Shown in pieces: positions 32,534-47,500 of a DNA stretch of 64,000 bases. The stretch covers positions 304,874,164 through 304,938,163 of the forward strand of contig NC_081414.1 in the NCBI RefSeq assembly GCF_030272615.1. The letters are read 5' to 3'. Position 1 is the first letter of the stretch, and every line of letters begins with the position of its first letter. The position numbers were made by a program, and so were the translations under genes. The notes below the pieces were generated by a model. It worked only from the letters and a program-made list of their open reading frames with translations, was not told where the DNA came from and did no database searches. The stretch is from Cryptomeria japonica (lineage: Eukaryota; Streptophyta; Pinopsida; Cupressales; Cupressaceae).

Positions 32534-35500
32534 GATGTGAAGTTGCCAGCTGATTTGGAGACAAAACATTTCGTTCTTGTACATGGAGGTGGATTTGGTG
32601 CTTGGTGCTGGTACAAAACTATGGCCTTGCTTGAAGACACAGGCTTCAAAGCTACTGCAATTGATCTAACTGGCTCTGGAATAGATTCAACAGATCCAAA
32701 CAAAGTTACAAGCCTTTCTGAATATGTGAAGCCTCTTACAGAATTCTGTGAAAAGATTGGCAAGGATGAGAAGGTGAATAGTTGTTTTTTCAACACAAAT
32801 TATTTTCCCTTTATAAATTACATATGTTTGCGCATGCATTCTTTAATTAACAGTGGACCCATCACTAATCTGTGTTTTCTCTGTAAGGTGTGATTGGTGT
32901 GATTGATGGACACAAGTGGCATGCACTTTGACACCAAGTACACACTCTTATTTTACTGAACACTCAAATTGAACTAAAAGGAACAAAAAGAGAAACCAGG
33001 AAAAAACAAATAGTGACCAGTCAATTTTTAGATTTTAATTATAAACATTTTGGACAGAATGAGAAAAAGCTTCGCTTCTCTTATTTACATGATAAATGAC
33101 TTGTGGGAAAAATTATGATTCATTTATTCATGTTGAAGTGTTTTATAATGATATTGTTTTGGCAAGATATTGTTGTGAACAACAATGCCTTTTTTTCGTT
33201 GAGATGATTGTAATTGAGTGATGCCTTGCTGTAAGATGTGTGGGATGAGTTGCAAGTTGCAGCAAATGCCTTATTATGAACTAGCAACTGTGTGGAGATT
33301 ATGTTAAATTTACTCCAAATTTTTATGATAGAAGTGATTCAAGGTGTGCAAATGACATTTCCTATTGGCTAGACTCAAACACTTAAAGACAGTACTAGCT
33401 GGAAAAATCAAAGATAAGTATCATCTCTTGATCACACAAAACATGAGATATACATGCCCAAATATGTAGATTCAGGTTCCTATAACATGCTAACGTACTA
33501 ACTAATGCTATTTCCTTAGCAGGAACCGGTCTAAAGATAACTTTGTCTACACGATCTTCTAACTGAACCAACTTGTCTCTATGAGATGTTGTCAGATGGT
33601 TTTCAAACTGTCTAGCTGAAGAATGTGAGAAACATCCTCTTTCCTATACTAGGAAATATTTACAATTTACATTTTTCAATGGATAAATTATAAAAAGGGA
33701 CTCAATGGAATATCAGGCCCTATATAGAAAGAAGTATCAAAATAGATCATAGGAAAATAGCCGAGCAAAACATATCATCATCAGGAATCCCTATGAGAAC
33801 TAAAAAGCATTAAACTCTGAGAATAAAGAGCAAACACAAAACTTATATTTAATGGTGCCCAAGGCCAGAGTTATACATCTTCACAAACTTCCCAGAAGAA
33901 ACTTGAATATAGAGCTGAACCAAAAAGGTTCACTTGTCTGACATTGATTTTCAGGAAGATCCCAGATGAGGCTGGAAATGTTGAACCACTTCACACTGAC
34001 TGAGAATTGAGATTTATGTTCCAGTTTCTCTAACAAGGGTTACTCCACTTCAACCTGACTGGGGACTGAAGCAAAAATTTAAACCAATGGAACCAGGAGA
34101 GAGGATTCTTGAAATTTCCAAATAGAAACTATTCTTCTGAAGCAACCACTTGTAATTTTAGACAAATTCAGAGTTAACTATTTCCTGCCATCAAAAAGTA
34201 TAGATGGAGGGAAATTGTGCATTTAAAGTTCAGCCTAAAGCCAGCACGAAGACTGCTTCTTAAACATAATATAGAGGAAACTCAATGCATGAGGAATTGA
34301 AGTTCCCACAATATGAATAACCAACTTATTAGAAGAAATATATCAGATCGACAATTGATATTTTGCCACAGAGCAGCAGAGACCGAACTATATAACTATA
34401 TATTTATTGTTGTAACAACTACCAATGGGCATCATCTTGAGATAACTTAAAACAGATGGGTCTAATCCCAGAAGTCTTTCTCCCTCTCACACACACAGAT
34501 GCGGGCAAGTAGTCAGGGATTCAGCTCATCACAAATAGGATGGAGCATTTTGTCACTAGCCATCAATGCCGGTTTAGAAGCATTCAAAAGCTGGAACTGT
34601 CTAAACTTGTATTTCATACTGGGCAGTAAAATTCTTGGAAACAGCAGGGGACGGCTAGCTGTCCCATATGGCCCAGCTTGTTTTCATTTCAATTTAATAA
34701 AAAAAACACAAGTGAAAAAAAAAATTACAAGATATCTTGTTGCTGGAGAATGCAGCCATGTCTACAAATGATTCAAGTAGGGCAACGGTTCACAAAAGTA
34801 CAACTGTTTACAGTAGCAAGAGGGTATCAAGAATGAATTCATACATATAAGAGACTGTAGACAAGCTAAAAGCACCAAGTGATTCTAAGTGGGTCAGACC
34901 CAAAACAGATTTCATTTTATCTACCTGTTACACATAACCACACTATGGTTAGAAGGAGGGTAGTGCTTGTTACTTATTATAAAAACCTGAAGATAAATTT
35001 TATAGTATTAAAAGAATAAATCTTCAAGTTCAACCATTTATGATATGATTCCTGTGAAAAACATTCTTTCTTGGTTTGAAACTCTTGAGGTCCACCATAT
35101 TCTCTGTTATCAAAGTTGCATGGACACGGATACGGTATCCGATACAGATACGGTATCGAATACGGATACGGCTATTTTTTAAGACCCCCAATATGGATAC
35201 GGATGGACACGTCATTCATAAAACACACACACACACATATATTTAACTCAATTTTCTAAGTTATTCGAGGAGATTTTCATTACTTCAAAAGCAATATAGA
35301 CACATAATTTCTATATAAATAATGATAAGTTGATTTAACATTTTACAATATGCAAAAATAGAAGAGTTGCATTGGAAGATAACCCAAAAAATGGGTCACT
35401 GAAATAGAAAAACATTTCATTTGTCTTTCTCATTTGGTGTAGGTTTTGTTAATACCATTTTTTTTAAAAAAAATGCATTAATGAAGTTTTTTAAAATTAA

Positions 35501-38500
35501 ATTTAGGAAGATTTACGTCATTTAAAAAAAAAATCAAATCACATTAGTATTTAGCATGGTTGGAAATCTAGGATTTTTGGGCATGCGTGGGTACAATATT
35601 CGACGTGTATCTGGGCTGTATCCGATACGTATCCGTTTCAGAAACGGGAACGGATACGGGGAAACGTGTTCCCGCGGAGGGACAAAGGAGTTTCCGACAA
35701 CTCTGTCTGTTATCTTAAAACCTTTTCTCATGTGCAGCACTTTCTATCATGGTCATCTTTCTCTTCTTTCTGGCTTCTGTAGAGCCAAGGTTGGCAGATT
35801 CTTCCCTCTTTTTAGGTGCTGATTGCAGTTGGGCTTTATTTTTTAGAAGATGAAATGAATAAGGTACTGATTTGAAATGAAATGTAACCTTTTAAAATAG
35901 ATTAACATTTCCCTCCTTGTTGTAGCCACTTGCTTAAACTACCATTTTTATCAACTAATAACAAGGATACCATCATATCATCAAACTTAATTTGTTTGTC
36001 GCTTTGTATGTTTCTATGAAATGAAAATCTCAATTGAACTCTAATATTATGTGTTAAGGTTCTATGATGCATATGATGTTTTTTGCCTTATCAATGCTAT
36101 CATATGAATATTTGAAATTTTCTATATTTTTTAATAACCATCCCCTGCGGCCCCCTAAAAAATGGCCTCCCTGCCATCCTCATCCTGGAAACTTGGGGTA
36201 ACTTATTGTTTTCCTTAAAAATTTACCCTTATTGATTTTTATGCATCAAATGAAGTAGGCATTCTAGCCCTTTGAAAAAAGGGGCGTACCTTGGACCCCT
36301 GGGATATGTCCCTATGAAATGTTGGATGGACTGTTCTTTTCAAAAATCAGTATGTTAAAATTGTTATTAAATGGATTGAAATTACCTATCAAAGCAGGAT
36401 GTCAAATTTTCTACCTTTGGCAGTATTTTAAGATCTACATGGGCAATTTTTCTGATGAATTGTTTTCAAAATTTATTCCCAAATGTTGCTTTGCTGACCC
36501 AAAATTTCCTTCTGCCTGCACTCTTCTATGGCCTACATGCGTATACCTTATTCTTACCTTCCACTTGCCTGCCCATAAGGCCCATCTTTGGCTCTATGTT
36601 GTTCCAAACAGCATTTTAATTCATACCATGCCCTGCATACTTTCCAAACAATGTTGATGTACATATTTGATTGGGGTGATAAAAAAATCTTATTTCCACA
36701 ATTTACTCATTTTGAAATATTACATCGCATGAGAATGTCAACTTGTGGAAAGCCAACTGTCACAACCTTTCACATTTCTCTTCCATTCTGAAGTTCTCTT
36801 TTTCCTGTTTCTCTATTTTTCATTTCTAAATGTGAGTGTGTCTCAAATGAGATGCATGGCTCACTTTATTATATTCATTTAATGCCTAAAACTAAAACTA
36901 AATCTACTTTGGATTATATCCAGCAGTTCTGAACATCCAAATCAAAAAAGGAGGAATGAGGTCACTTAGTTATATACACTGAAACCTGGAAACACATACC
37001 CTGGGGTAGGTGCATGTCTAAGTGACAGGACACTTTCAGGAAACATATCTTTGTTGCAGGAGGCTATCAGTGTCTCTTGCTGCAGGAAAGCATTTCAAAA
37101 GAGAGAGTATAAAAAGTAAATGAAGTAGCCTTGGAAGCTTGAGAGAACATATGCAGGGGTGTCTTATTCAATGAAAAAGTGAACAGGATATTGGGATCAT
37201 GCAAAACAGATTGGTGGGATTTTGAAGATTAAATGAGACATATGAAACCAAACTGTATATTTGTGAAGCATAGATTTGCAAGGAAGACCATGACAGTCGA
37301 GATCAGTTGATAATAACTACCTCTTTTTCGTGCAATGGTTCAACTTTTATGACAAATAACTTTTATTTTTATATTTATGAAACATACACATACACTGGCA
37401 ACTCTGGGGGAATCGCTGGCATGATAATATGGCTATTGTCACCAGACTCGCCACATATAAAATGCCAAACAATTTGTGCTAGTTTTGAAATTTATTTTAC
37501 AAAAAACAAGCCTCTTTTCACAGGCATGGACACTTATGATGCTAATGGACACAGCAAATTTTCAGTCTGTCCTTAGGTAAAAGCTTGTATTCAATAATAC
37601 TGTTAAGTACGATGAAATTATTATTATATAAAAAGATTGCTGTTGTGAAGTAACAGATGATGGCATTTACTTTCATCATACATGACTAAGTGACTTGGAA
37701 TCCACTGATTGATAGATTACCGTTGAAGCCCATAATTCTTTCATGCTGGTAATATTTGAATTGCAGACTAGCAATATGTTTCAAATAGCAATGTTTACAT
37801 AGTCATAATGATGGGACTGATACTGTTGCATTGTTGTCTCAGTAACATATTTTTTATTGACATTGATGACACCTGTTGATAGTGCTTCAGTAACATATTT
37901 TATTAACATTGATGACAACTGCTGTTACATAGTTTTTGGTGCTTCAGATTAGCTCCAAGTAGAGTTTGTTATAATATATCAGATAGATAATTACTTGTCA
38001 TTGTACAAAGAAGCTTGAAGTCCTCCGACAGGTCTTACTTCATGTAGCAATTGGTTGGCAGATTATGTGTTGAGTTGTATATTGTGGAATTCCTTGGTAT
38101 TATTTATAGTTATTTGCAAATACAAGTCCCCAAGAGTCCAGTGTTTGAAGCTTTGAGGGACCAACTTAATCTTTTGTAAGTGAGCCTACCCAAAACTTTT
38201 TGTTGTGTCACAAGGTCATATTACCATTCGAAGAATCTAAATGTGATGATTTGTGTGGATCAATTTGACGTCTTTTTGAAACTGCAATTGTGGGCTCAAT
38301 AATTGGTCATTTTGACACTTCTCTTTGATGATAGAATTTTTTATTAGAATTAATTTCATTCTTTCTATTGCTTTGTGGGTCTTTCATTGAGTATTTGATT
38401 TGATTTTCCCTGATTTTTTGGCAATTTTTAGTGGAACTGGGCTAGTCATTCTTATTTCTTAACCTGGAAAAGAAGATATTTAAGATTCTTTAAGTTAAAT

Positions 38501-41500
38501 AAAGTCTCATTGTACTGAATGTAATCATGGTAAGTGGTAAGTACCCCCTTAACATGAAGTTCTTACTTGAAAGGATTAATATATTATAAAGTGCATTGTT
38601 TATAAATGGCTTCTTACACTAAGACGCTATTTGGAGGCACACATAGCTCTTAAGTTCTTGAAATTCTTGTGCAGGTGATTCTGGTTGGCCATGACTTTGG
38701 AGGTGTGTGCATATCATATGCAATGGAATGTTTTCCATCAAAGGTTGCTAAAGCTATCTTTATTTCTGCAGCTATGATCACCAATCAACAGAGAACATTT
38801 GATATCTTTGCCAAAGAGGTTTCTTCTCTATCCTTTAATCAACTGTGAAGGAAACAAGATTTGAACGTTTGAAAATGAGTTGTATATGGAATGCTGTGTA
38901 TCTGATTGCATCCTTTGGCGAGCTATGTTGAAGATGTCAGATTTAAACTTCTGAATTTCACTTGTTTGTTTCTCTCTGTCCTTTTTGAATTATCAGGTTA
39001 TGGAGTCAGATTCTCTTTTGCGGAAGGCACAGATATTCATATATGCAAATGGAAGTGAAAATCCTCCCACGGCTATCGAGCTTGACAAGGAATTATTGAG
39101 GGAGATGCTATTTAACCATAGCCCTTCTAAGGTATGTGTATGAAAAGTGGTGATAGGAAATTTGAATTTCATCTTTTGGATGAATTTGATGTTAATGATA
39201 ATTGTTTCTGTACTTTGAATGTCTGATCTTGGTTGTATCTTTCTTTCTGTTTTACATTCTACATGAAAGCACACAAATTTAAAGTGGAGAAATTTAAGCA
39301 GGTAACATGCACTTTTTGAGTGAACATAATTTTCCACTGAAAACTAATTTAAAACCACATTTCCCTTTCCCTTGATTGATTGGTTGGAGTTTCAGACAAC
39401 AAAAGACAAGCAAAGCATCTTTTGAAGGAATCCTTTTTTGACATAAATGCCATGCACACCTTCAAAATTTCTTAAACTTGAGACTTCATTGAAACATATT
39501 TGCAAAGTGAAGTAATTGACCATTCACCATACATTGCTGTTCGGTTGAAATCTCTAGAAAGCTTTTGACAATCCAGTGGCCATTGTAATTTCAAGATAAA
39601 GACCAGTTAAAGATCTTGAAAACTTGTATCTTTACCATTGACTTTTCATTGAGAATCTATTTTTGAGGTGAAATCCCTGTTTGCAAGTGATGTGGAGGCT
39701 GGGCAACAAAAAAAACAGAAAGAGTGATGTTACTGAAGTGAAAATTGAGCTTTATAGTACGCCCTTTTTGGGGCTTGAGTTATTGATAAGCTAGAGCGAC
39801 TAGAGTTGTAATACACAAGATTTGAGTCTAACTAGGTTTATTGAGTTTGACTCAAGTGAACATTAGTCTTGACTAGGGTTACTAGATATGCTGCCCCTTC
39901 CCTTGGCACACATAGCAACTTCCTGGTATGAATATGTTTAAAATATGACTCGGATAAAACTTGGAGACCATGTCCATCTATACCCAAAAATTAGGGCAAA
40001 CATTTTGTCATGCCGGATGTCTAAATTCAGCAAAGTCGTCGTTTGTGTTGTGTCTAGGTGAATTTTTTTTAAAATAAACAATTGAAATCTTGAAACATAA
40101 AAACTTTGACATCTAAATCAATGTAACTTTACATGCGAATGAGGGGCCGATGTGATGAGACAATATATCATGTTTATGGCTGACATGGAGCCAAGCAAGT
40201 CTAGGGGTATTAAGCTTTAATTTTTTTAATTTATTTAATTTATTATTCATTTTAAGTTCAACTTTTAATTCATTTATTATGTTTAATAATGTTTTAATAA
40301 ATTTAATGATGATTAATTTATTAAGTTTATTTATTAGGTATAAGATAATTAAAATATCTATATTAAATTTCCTGTACATGAGATCTCCAGTCCTCTTTCA
40401 TCTGTTGATTGTGCAAAATTCATGTGGAATCCACCTTGGAAAGGCTTGTGAAAACTAAACTTTGATGGAGCTTCTTGGTGCAATCCTAGCCTATTTGGTG
40501 TGAGATGTGCCATCCTCAGCTTTTCAGGAAATTTGATCAAAGTTGCTGCCAAGAAACTTAATCCAAGGAAAAACAACGATGTAGAGGTAGAAGCCATGCT
40601 TCTTGGTTTATAATTATTAAAATCTTGCAACCTTGACAAAATCACTTTTAAGGGTGATTCAATGGCCATCGCTCTTTGCCTAAGGGACACTTGACAAATC
40701 GGTGGATTATGAACATATTGAATGAAGCTTGGACTATACTTGATAGCTTTTCAACATTATTCATAAAACATTGCTATAGTGAAGGCAACAAATTTTAAAT
40801 TTACCAATTACATTTCAAACCAAGGTATTCACCAACAAGAGGATTTAATTGTTGACAATAATAAAGAACAATGGCTAGATATTTGAAGAATGTTGGAAAA
40901 TGATCAGAGTGATGCCAAATATAATCAAGTGTCCTTAATAGGATGATGACAAAGATGAGGCAACCATTGCCTATGATGAGTAGTATTGACAATTAATTTC
41001 GCTCCCTTGATTCTTAATTTGATATGGCTTGAACATTTTTTCTCATAACATTCTCTTTTCTTTGCGTGCAACATGGAGACACTGATATAATTAGGCATGA
41101 TGAGCTGATAGATGGCTTTCATAGGAGAAATCTCTATGGCTAGAATAAGAAGGATCCTTTTCTCTCAAGAAAATGAAGGTTTGGAGGTGATGTAGAAAAT
41201 TTTGAGCTAGGATTTTGTCAAAGGAGACACTAGACACAGGGTTAATTCTAAGATTTCTTCCATGTTAATGGTAAATGTTATCTTCATCACCTACAACAAG
41301 TAAATCACAAAAGCCCTCAAGTGATTCTATGTTTCGGAATAGTTCAAGGTAGAAAATGATCATAGAGTGCTTCAATGGCCATCGCTCTTTGCTTAAGGGA
41401 CACTTGACAAATCGGTGGATTATGAACATATTGAATGAAGCTTGGACTATACTTGATAGCTTTTCAACATTATTCATAAAACATTGCTATAGTGAAGGCA

Positions 41501-44500
41501 ACAAATTTTAAATTTACCAATAGCTTGGACTATACTTGATAGCTTTTCAACATTATTCATAAAACATTGCTATAGTGAAGGCAACAAATTTTAAATTTAC
41601 CAATTACATTTCAAACCAAGGTATTCACCAACAAGAGGATTTAATTGTTGACAATAATATAGAACAATGGCTAGATATTTGAAGAATATTGGAAAATGAT
41701 CATAGAGTGATGCCAAATATATTCAAGTGTCCTTAGTTGGATGATGACAAAGATGAGGCAACCATTGCGTATGATGAGTAGTATTGACAATCAATTTCGC
41801 TCTCTTGATTCCTAATTTGATATGGCTTGAAATTTTTTTCTCATAACATTCTTTTTTCTTTGCGTGCAATATGGAGACACTTATATAATTAGGCTCAATA
41901 AGCTGATAGATGGCTTTCATAGGAGAAATCTCTATGGCTAGAATAAGAAGGGTCCTTTTCTCTCAAGAAGATGAAGGTTTGGAGGCGATGTAGAAATTTT
42001 TGAGCTAGGATTTTGTCAAAAGATACACTAGACACAGGGTTAACTCTAAGATTTCTTCCATGTTAATGGTAAATGTTATCTTCATCACCTACAACAAGTA
42101 AATCACAAAAGCCCTCAAGTGATTCTATGTTTGGGAGTAGTTCAAGGTAGGGCTTATTGAAGTTGTTGACAACACTACTTCATAGAAACTCTCCTCTCCC
42201 AGTTATAGGCTATGAGTTTTAAGGTTTGGCTTTGGTGAGCACTGTTAGAAGCATAGAAAGAAGGTGCGGCACTTTAATTTAAGAGTTGTTGGCTATTCAA
42301 AGATTTCTCTCTAGCAGTATCAGCAAGTCCTCATTTCAAGCAACATAGGATGTCATTGAGCTAACCAAACCTAAAAAATTATTCCCACTCTAGGAGTGTT
42401 TCAATGTTTTGAAAATGGAAAAGGCAATTAAGTTTCTCATGAAGGGTGTGGCCTTGGCAAAGAAGGAAGATGATTCCTATAGCCTCGATCGCAGCATGTT
42501 TTAAAGTTGGTAGTATGTCTAAACTCACAATTTTTCTCTACAACATGGGATGGATATATATGTGCTTGGTCTGTTTATGTTAACTAAATTGTCTTATTGT
42601 ATGCGTCTTGCCATCTAGCACATAGCTAAACAAAAAGATGGCTATTTTTGTACTGCTATAAAAAAAAATTCAAACTCTTAGTTTAGTCACTAAGTAGTCT
42701 GTCTTCCTTGCCACTTTTGTGTGGTAGGAAGTCTTTTGTAATAATTTTGAATCCCGATATCTTAATATGACAAGAGAGGACCCTTTGCTTAATCTTTCAA
42801 AAAAATCATAGTAAACTATATTAAATAGTATAAAGTTTAAGTTGGTGTAATATAGTAATGCATGCACAAGACAATGGTTGTATCTAGAAGACAAAATCAA
42901 CACGTGGTTATATGAAGAGACATATTTCATCTGAGAATGAATCATCATTTTGGGAGTGGGTCTCTATATAGAGGCTTTGTGCTGATTACTGAAGGACTTA
43001 GTTGTATTGTAAGTTGGGCTAAGTAGAAGGTTGAGGGAGATAGTGTATTGAGCAAGCTAAATGTATCCGGTAACTTCATTGCTCAAAAGGGATGGGTTTA
43101 GCGTAAAATTGTGGGTGGTAGTTTTCCAAGCAGGCGAAGTATATGTAAATGCTCTCTTGTCCAATTGGGGTTGATTCCGTTTGGTCAAGGGTTCTAGATG
43201 TAATGGTGTAGGTCTACACAAATAAAGAGGTTTCCCATGTTTTTTATGTGTGCTCTTCGTGTGCATGTATTTACCTATTCTGTAATTTCATTGATGACTC
43301 CATTAATGGAGCTTGTAAACCTAGGTTATAAATTAGATTTGCTTCTAAATTGCTCTAATCATGTAACCAGGAAAATAATTGGTTGTCTATGCACTTTGAG
43401 TGAGCTTTTATTGATTAGGTTTCCTCCATTAATTGCTTAAAGACCTGAGTAGGTCTTTATTGGGATTTAAAAAAAAAAAATTCTTTAGGTTTGAGTTGAT
43501 TTAAAATTTTATTCAAGTACTTTCTTTCTTCTCTCTTTCTTTTAGATGTAGTTTTTGACAACTAATTATTATCATCAAGTTGATTTACTTAAGGATTGAT
43601 AATAGCTAATCTGGGCTAAGTGTCCAATACAAGACAAAATAGAATATAGCCAATTTGGGCTTTTCTGTCCTTTGGGCATGTTTATGTAGAATAGTCAGCA
43701 TAATTGGTCAAGCAAACCAAACTTCTATCCAGAATGGGATAGGCATTAGTAATGACCTTTGGGGCCTATAAATTGGTCAATTGAACTAAACCTCTATCCA
43801 GCACGAGATAGGAAATCATAATGGCCATACAAGCCTATAATTAGTCAAATGAACCAAGCTTTTATACAATACAAGATAGGTGAAATAATGGCCATTCGGG
43901 CATATAAGAATAGGTAACAATAAATTGCTCTGGCCAAAGTCTTAAATTCATCAGGACCAATTTGGGTCCCGAGTCACCTTACAAGAGATTTCACATTACA
44001 CCCATATATTGTACCTAGGATATCGATAAGTTCCCATAATTAAAATATTTTAAAGATCTTGTACTTTCCCTCAGATTTCAGGCCACCGGCAAAGTACAAG
44101 ACAAGTCCTCCCCAAGGATTCTTGTGAATATCAGAGATTGTTTTCATATCTGGTTTAGTTTATCATGTGTTCATAAATTTCATCTCATATTTATGAAGAA
44201 GGTTATTTCATCTCCCTATAACCTTAGTACTTGAGAACTAGAGACATCCTTCGTCTTCTAGACTGCCTACATATCCTATATCCGTGAGATCAAAGTACTA
44301 AAGGATTTGTTATGTGTATTTTTGCTGAATGTGTAGCACTGTTTTGCACTATTTTTATATAACTGCGAGTGGACATGCAACCTTTTTTTGGGTTCAAACT
44401 CCCCAAATAATTCTTCATTGGCTGCCACACACTTCAAGAGTGTTTGACGTGGAAGTTGTTTGAAAATATATTTTAGTTTACCTATAACGCATGATTGGTT

Positions 44501-47500
44501 TAGAGATTTCCATTCAACATTAAGTTTCGTTTTCAGTTAAACATTTATTGCTTTCTGATCACCAAGATCCATTTATAGGCGAGGTGAAAGCATATGACAG
44601 TTACCAAATTCCCTAGATGTTTTTGTTGAGTGGTTATAAAGGTTATGCTAGAATTTGGTAAAGTTTTGCTTGTATTCTGTAGTTTAGATAAGAGGATCAT
44701 ATGTTATCCTTACACATATAAGGCATTAGGAATTTCCTTCTCGTGGGACTATGGCTTATCTCAACATTACGCTAAATTTTTATACCTTTAGTACTTATAA
44801 AAATAGTAGAAGATAAAAATGAACAATCTATCGTTAACCATTCTTAATAATGGATTAAATCATAAAGGAGTTTCAAAATAAAATAAACATATGATATCTT
44901 TATTCTTTTGTTTCTATAAAGTAATACAAATAAACGTTAAGCAACACTCATAACAATAATTTCATCTAGAATACTTCAATAGTTCAAGAGATGTAAAAGC
45001 TAAGATGACAAAACTATCCATTTCGTAACCATATCATGACCTTTAATATTCAAATGGTACCCACATATCCATACCCATATTGGTAATCATATATTTTTGT
45101 CAGTGATTCCATAATATTTACAAGTCAAGAATACCTATTTCACTTACATGTAAAACTTAACTACAAACTTGGATAACTATAGATTTTAAATATCCATAAT
45201 AATAATAACTAGAAATTTAGAAAATGAATACATTAAAATACTACAATGAGAGTTTGCTAAAATTAGAACTCAATAAAAGTCTTATATTGACATATATCAA
45301 TCCCAGCCAGAGAAAAATTGATAGGTCAATTCTTCACCATCGAGTAATCTTTTATTTCTCTAAAATCATAAAAAAAAAATGTAAATACCAAACTATGTTT
45401 TACGTCTACTGCAAAAAGCACTGAACATCAAACTGTAATTCACAAATGCTGGAAAGAGTATTGAATATCAAACAATGATGAAAAATGAACGAATCTTAAA
45501 CATCTGAATTAACTATTGGGTTTCCACAATTGGCTGTGCAGAAAGGTAAATAAAAAATAAGGAAAGTAACAGAATTTACAGCTTTGTATGGCTATTTGCA
45601 TGAGTTTAAACAATTAAGATCTAATGCTAGGTATATATGAAGAAAGTAGTTACATACTAAAATAGACGGTAGTTACAACAAATGAAGTACTTATCATAGA
45701 CAAGTGTACACATACCCTTTGTTATAATATTAAATCACTATTCTAATAATGATGAATAAGTGCATTGAAGGTTACAGTGCATGGTTGTAGATGTATTTTG
45801 CAACATTCCTCACATCTTTCATCATGTTCTTCGCCTAGCTAAGTTTACCTACCTTGTCAAGGAGAAGCTCAATGTACTGAGTGACTCAAGGGCTCCAAAA
45901 TGTGTAGGTTGCCTCACTTCTAAAAGTCTACTAGCTGCCACATATGCAGTTACATTGTCTGTTATTACCTGGACAACATTTTTCATTTTCACCTTCCATC
46001 GCCATTTCATCCTACAAGTTATACAAGGTCTCAACATTTTTTATTTCGTTGGAGGCATCAATTGACCTAGAAAAGATTAACTGTCCTCCTGAAGCCACTA
46101 AAAGGTTAATGAGTGTCATGGTTGTCATTCATCCATCCATGCTACAATTGTTGTAGTACCAAAAATTGTCACATTCCTACTTTGCCACTTGCTACAATTT
46201 CTTATTCTATGCAATACCCTCCAATGAAGGTTGTGCACCAAGAGTGCCATGAGGAACAAAATAGTTGTAGCTGTGGCTGTCCACATTGCCTAGCCCTTGT
46301 ATTGGTGGCCCAATGGAAAAAGAAGAGCCTCCTGTGTTTCCCTTTGATCCCATAGAACTCATACCTGCCAATTCCTTTGTTGTCCTCCTTTTCTTTGCTT
46401 TCTTCTGATCATAAGGTGCAAGGAAAGCTTTCATCTCATTCTTAACCTCTTTAGATGTTTGTGCATATGGCACACCTCGGCCAATAATCCACAAATGTTG
46501 ATGTTTGAGGCAATTTATATCTTCTCTTATGTCCATCCCACAATAGCTGCAGTTTCCCATTCCTTGCTGTATACTTGCTGTCACATGTTTCAAGCAGGTT
46601 CCTCAGGTTTGCTGCCACATGTCCTATTTGTGGATGCCATTTTTTCTAGAAAAATAGGAATAAACCCTAGCAAAATCTGAAATAAATAAACAAAACAAAA
46701 TAGCAGCCTAGCAGCAGATGAAAATAAAAACAGCTACTAAAATCCTGCTGTAAATAAAAAATAAAATAAAAATGAAACAAAATCCCTATCTGCCTAGCAC
46801 AAAACATTTAAAGTGAAGGCGCAAAAAAATAAAAAATGTTTTGCAGTTTCATGCCTTTGAGTGCCACTGATTAAGAGCCAAATATGAGTTGATAAGAGTT
46901 AACCTGTTGTTTCCAAATGCCTGTGAGCTCAAATGCCACTTACCCAACACCACTGCTCAAAACAGACTCCAAACCTTTTCATAATAATGATTTTTTTGAG
47001 TGAACTAGACTTATGAAACCTTGTGCACTATTTTGAACAGAAATTGTTAGTTATTGGTGAAAACTTGCCCTTAACTCGTAGCTAAGTTATATGGCGAGTT
47101 ACTTGCAAGTAATGGGCTTTTTTTTTTACCATGGATTGGTGCTTTTTCAACTATGCAAACCCATTGATGTCTGGTCAGCACATCGACTGTAATGTCAGAT
47201 TACCTCAAGGTCGTGGCTGAAACTATGATCTTATCAAAGATGTCTAAATTGTCATTTTAGAGCCTAGACGATCTAGGCCATTGTGATAGCAACACTCTTT
47301 ACATATCATCCGATAATATTATGTATCTTCTATTTCATATTTTTATCAGTGGTTGCGTGATTTTTATGTTTCTTGTTCCAAACCATTTTCCAAACCTTTT
47401 TGAAAATTCTGGTCTTTTGGCAAATCTTGTCTTTTCAGACCTTGAAACTATTATTAGGGGGAGCAGGGTGTGGGACTTAAAAAGTTCCTTTAAGCGCCGA

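Noticed and set aside
36120-36320. GC-richer strip with CCCC/GGGG strings in intron 1 as another hAT element
   Set aside because: No terminal inverted repeat or target duplication could be found.
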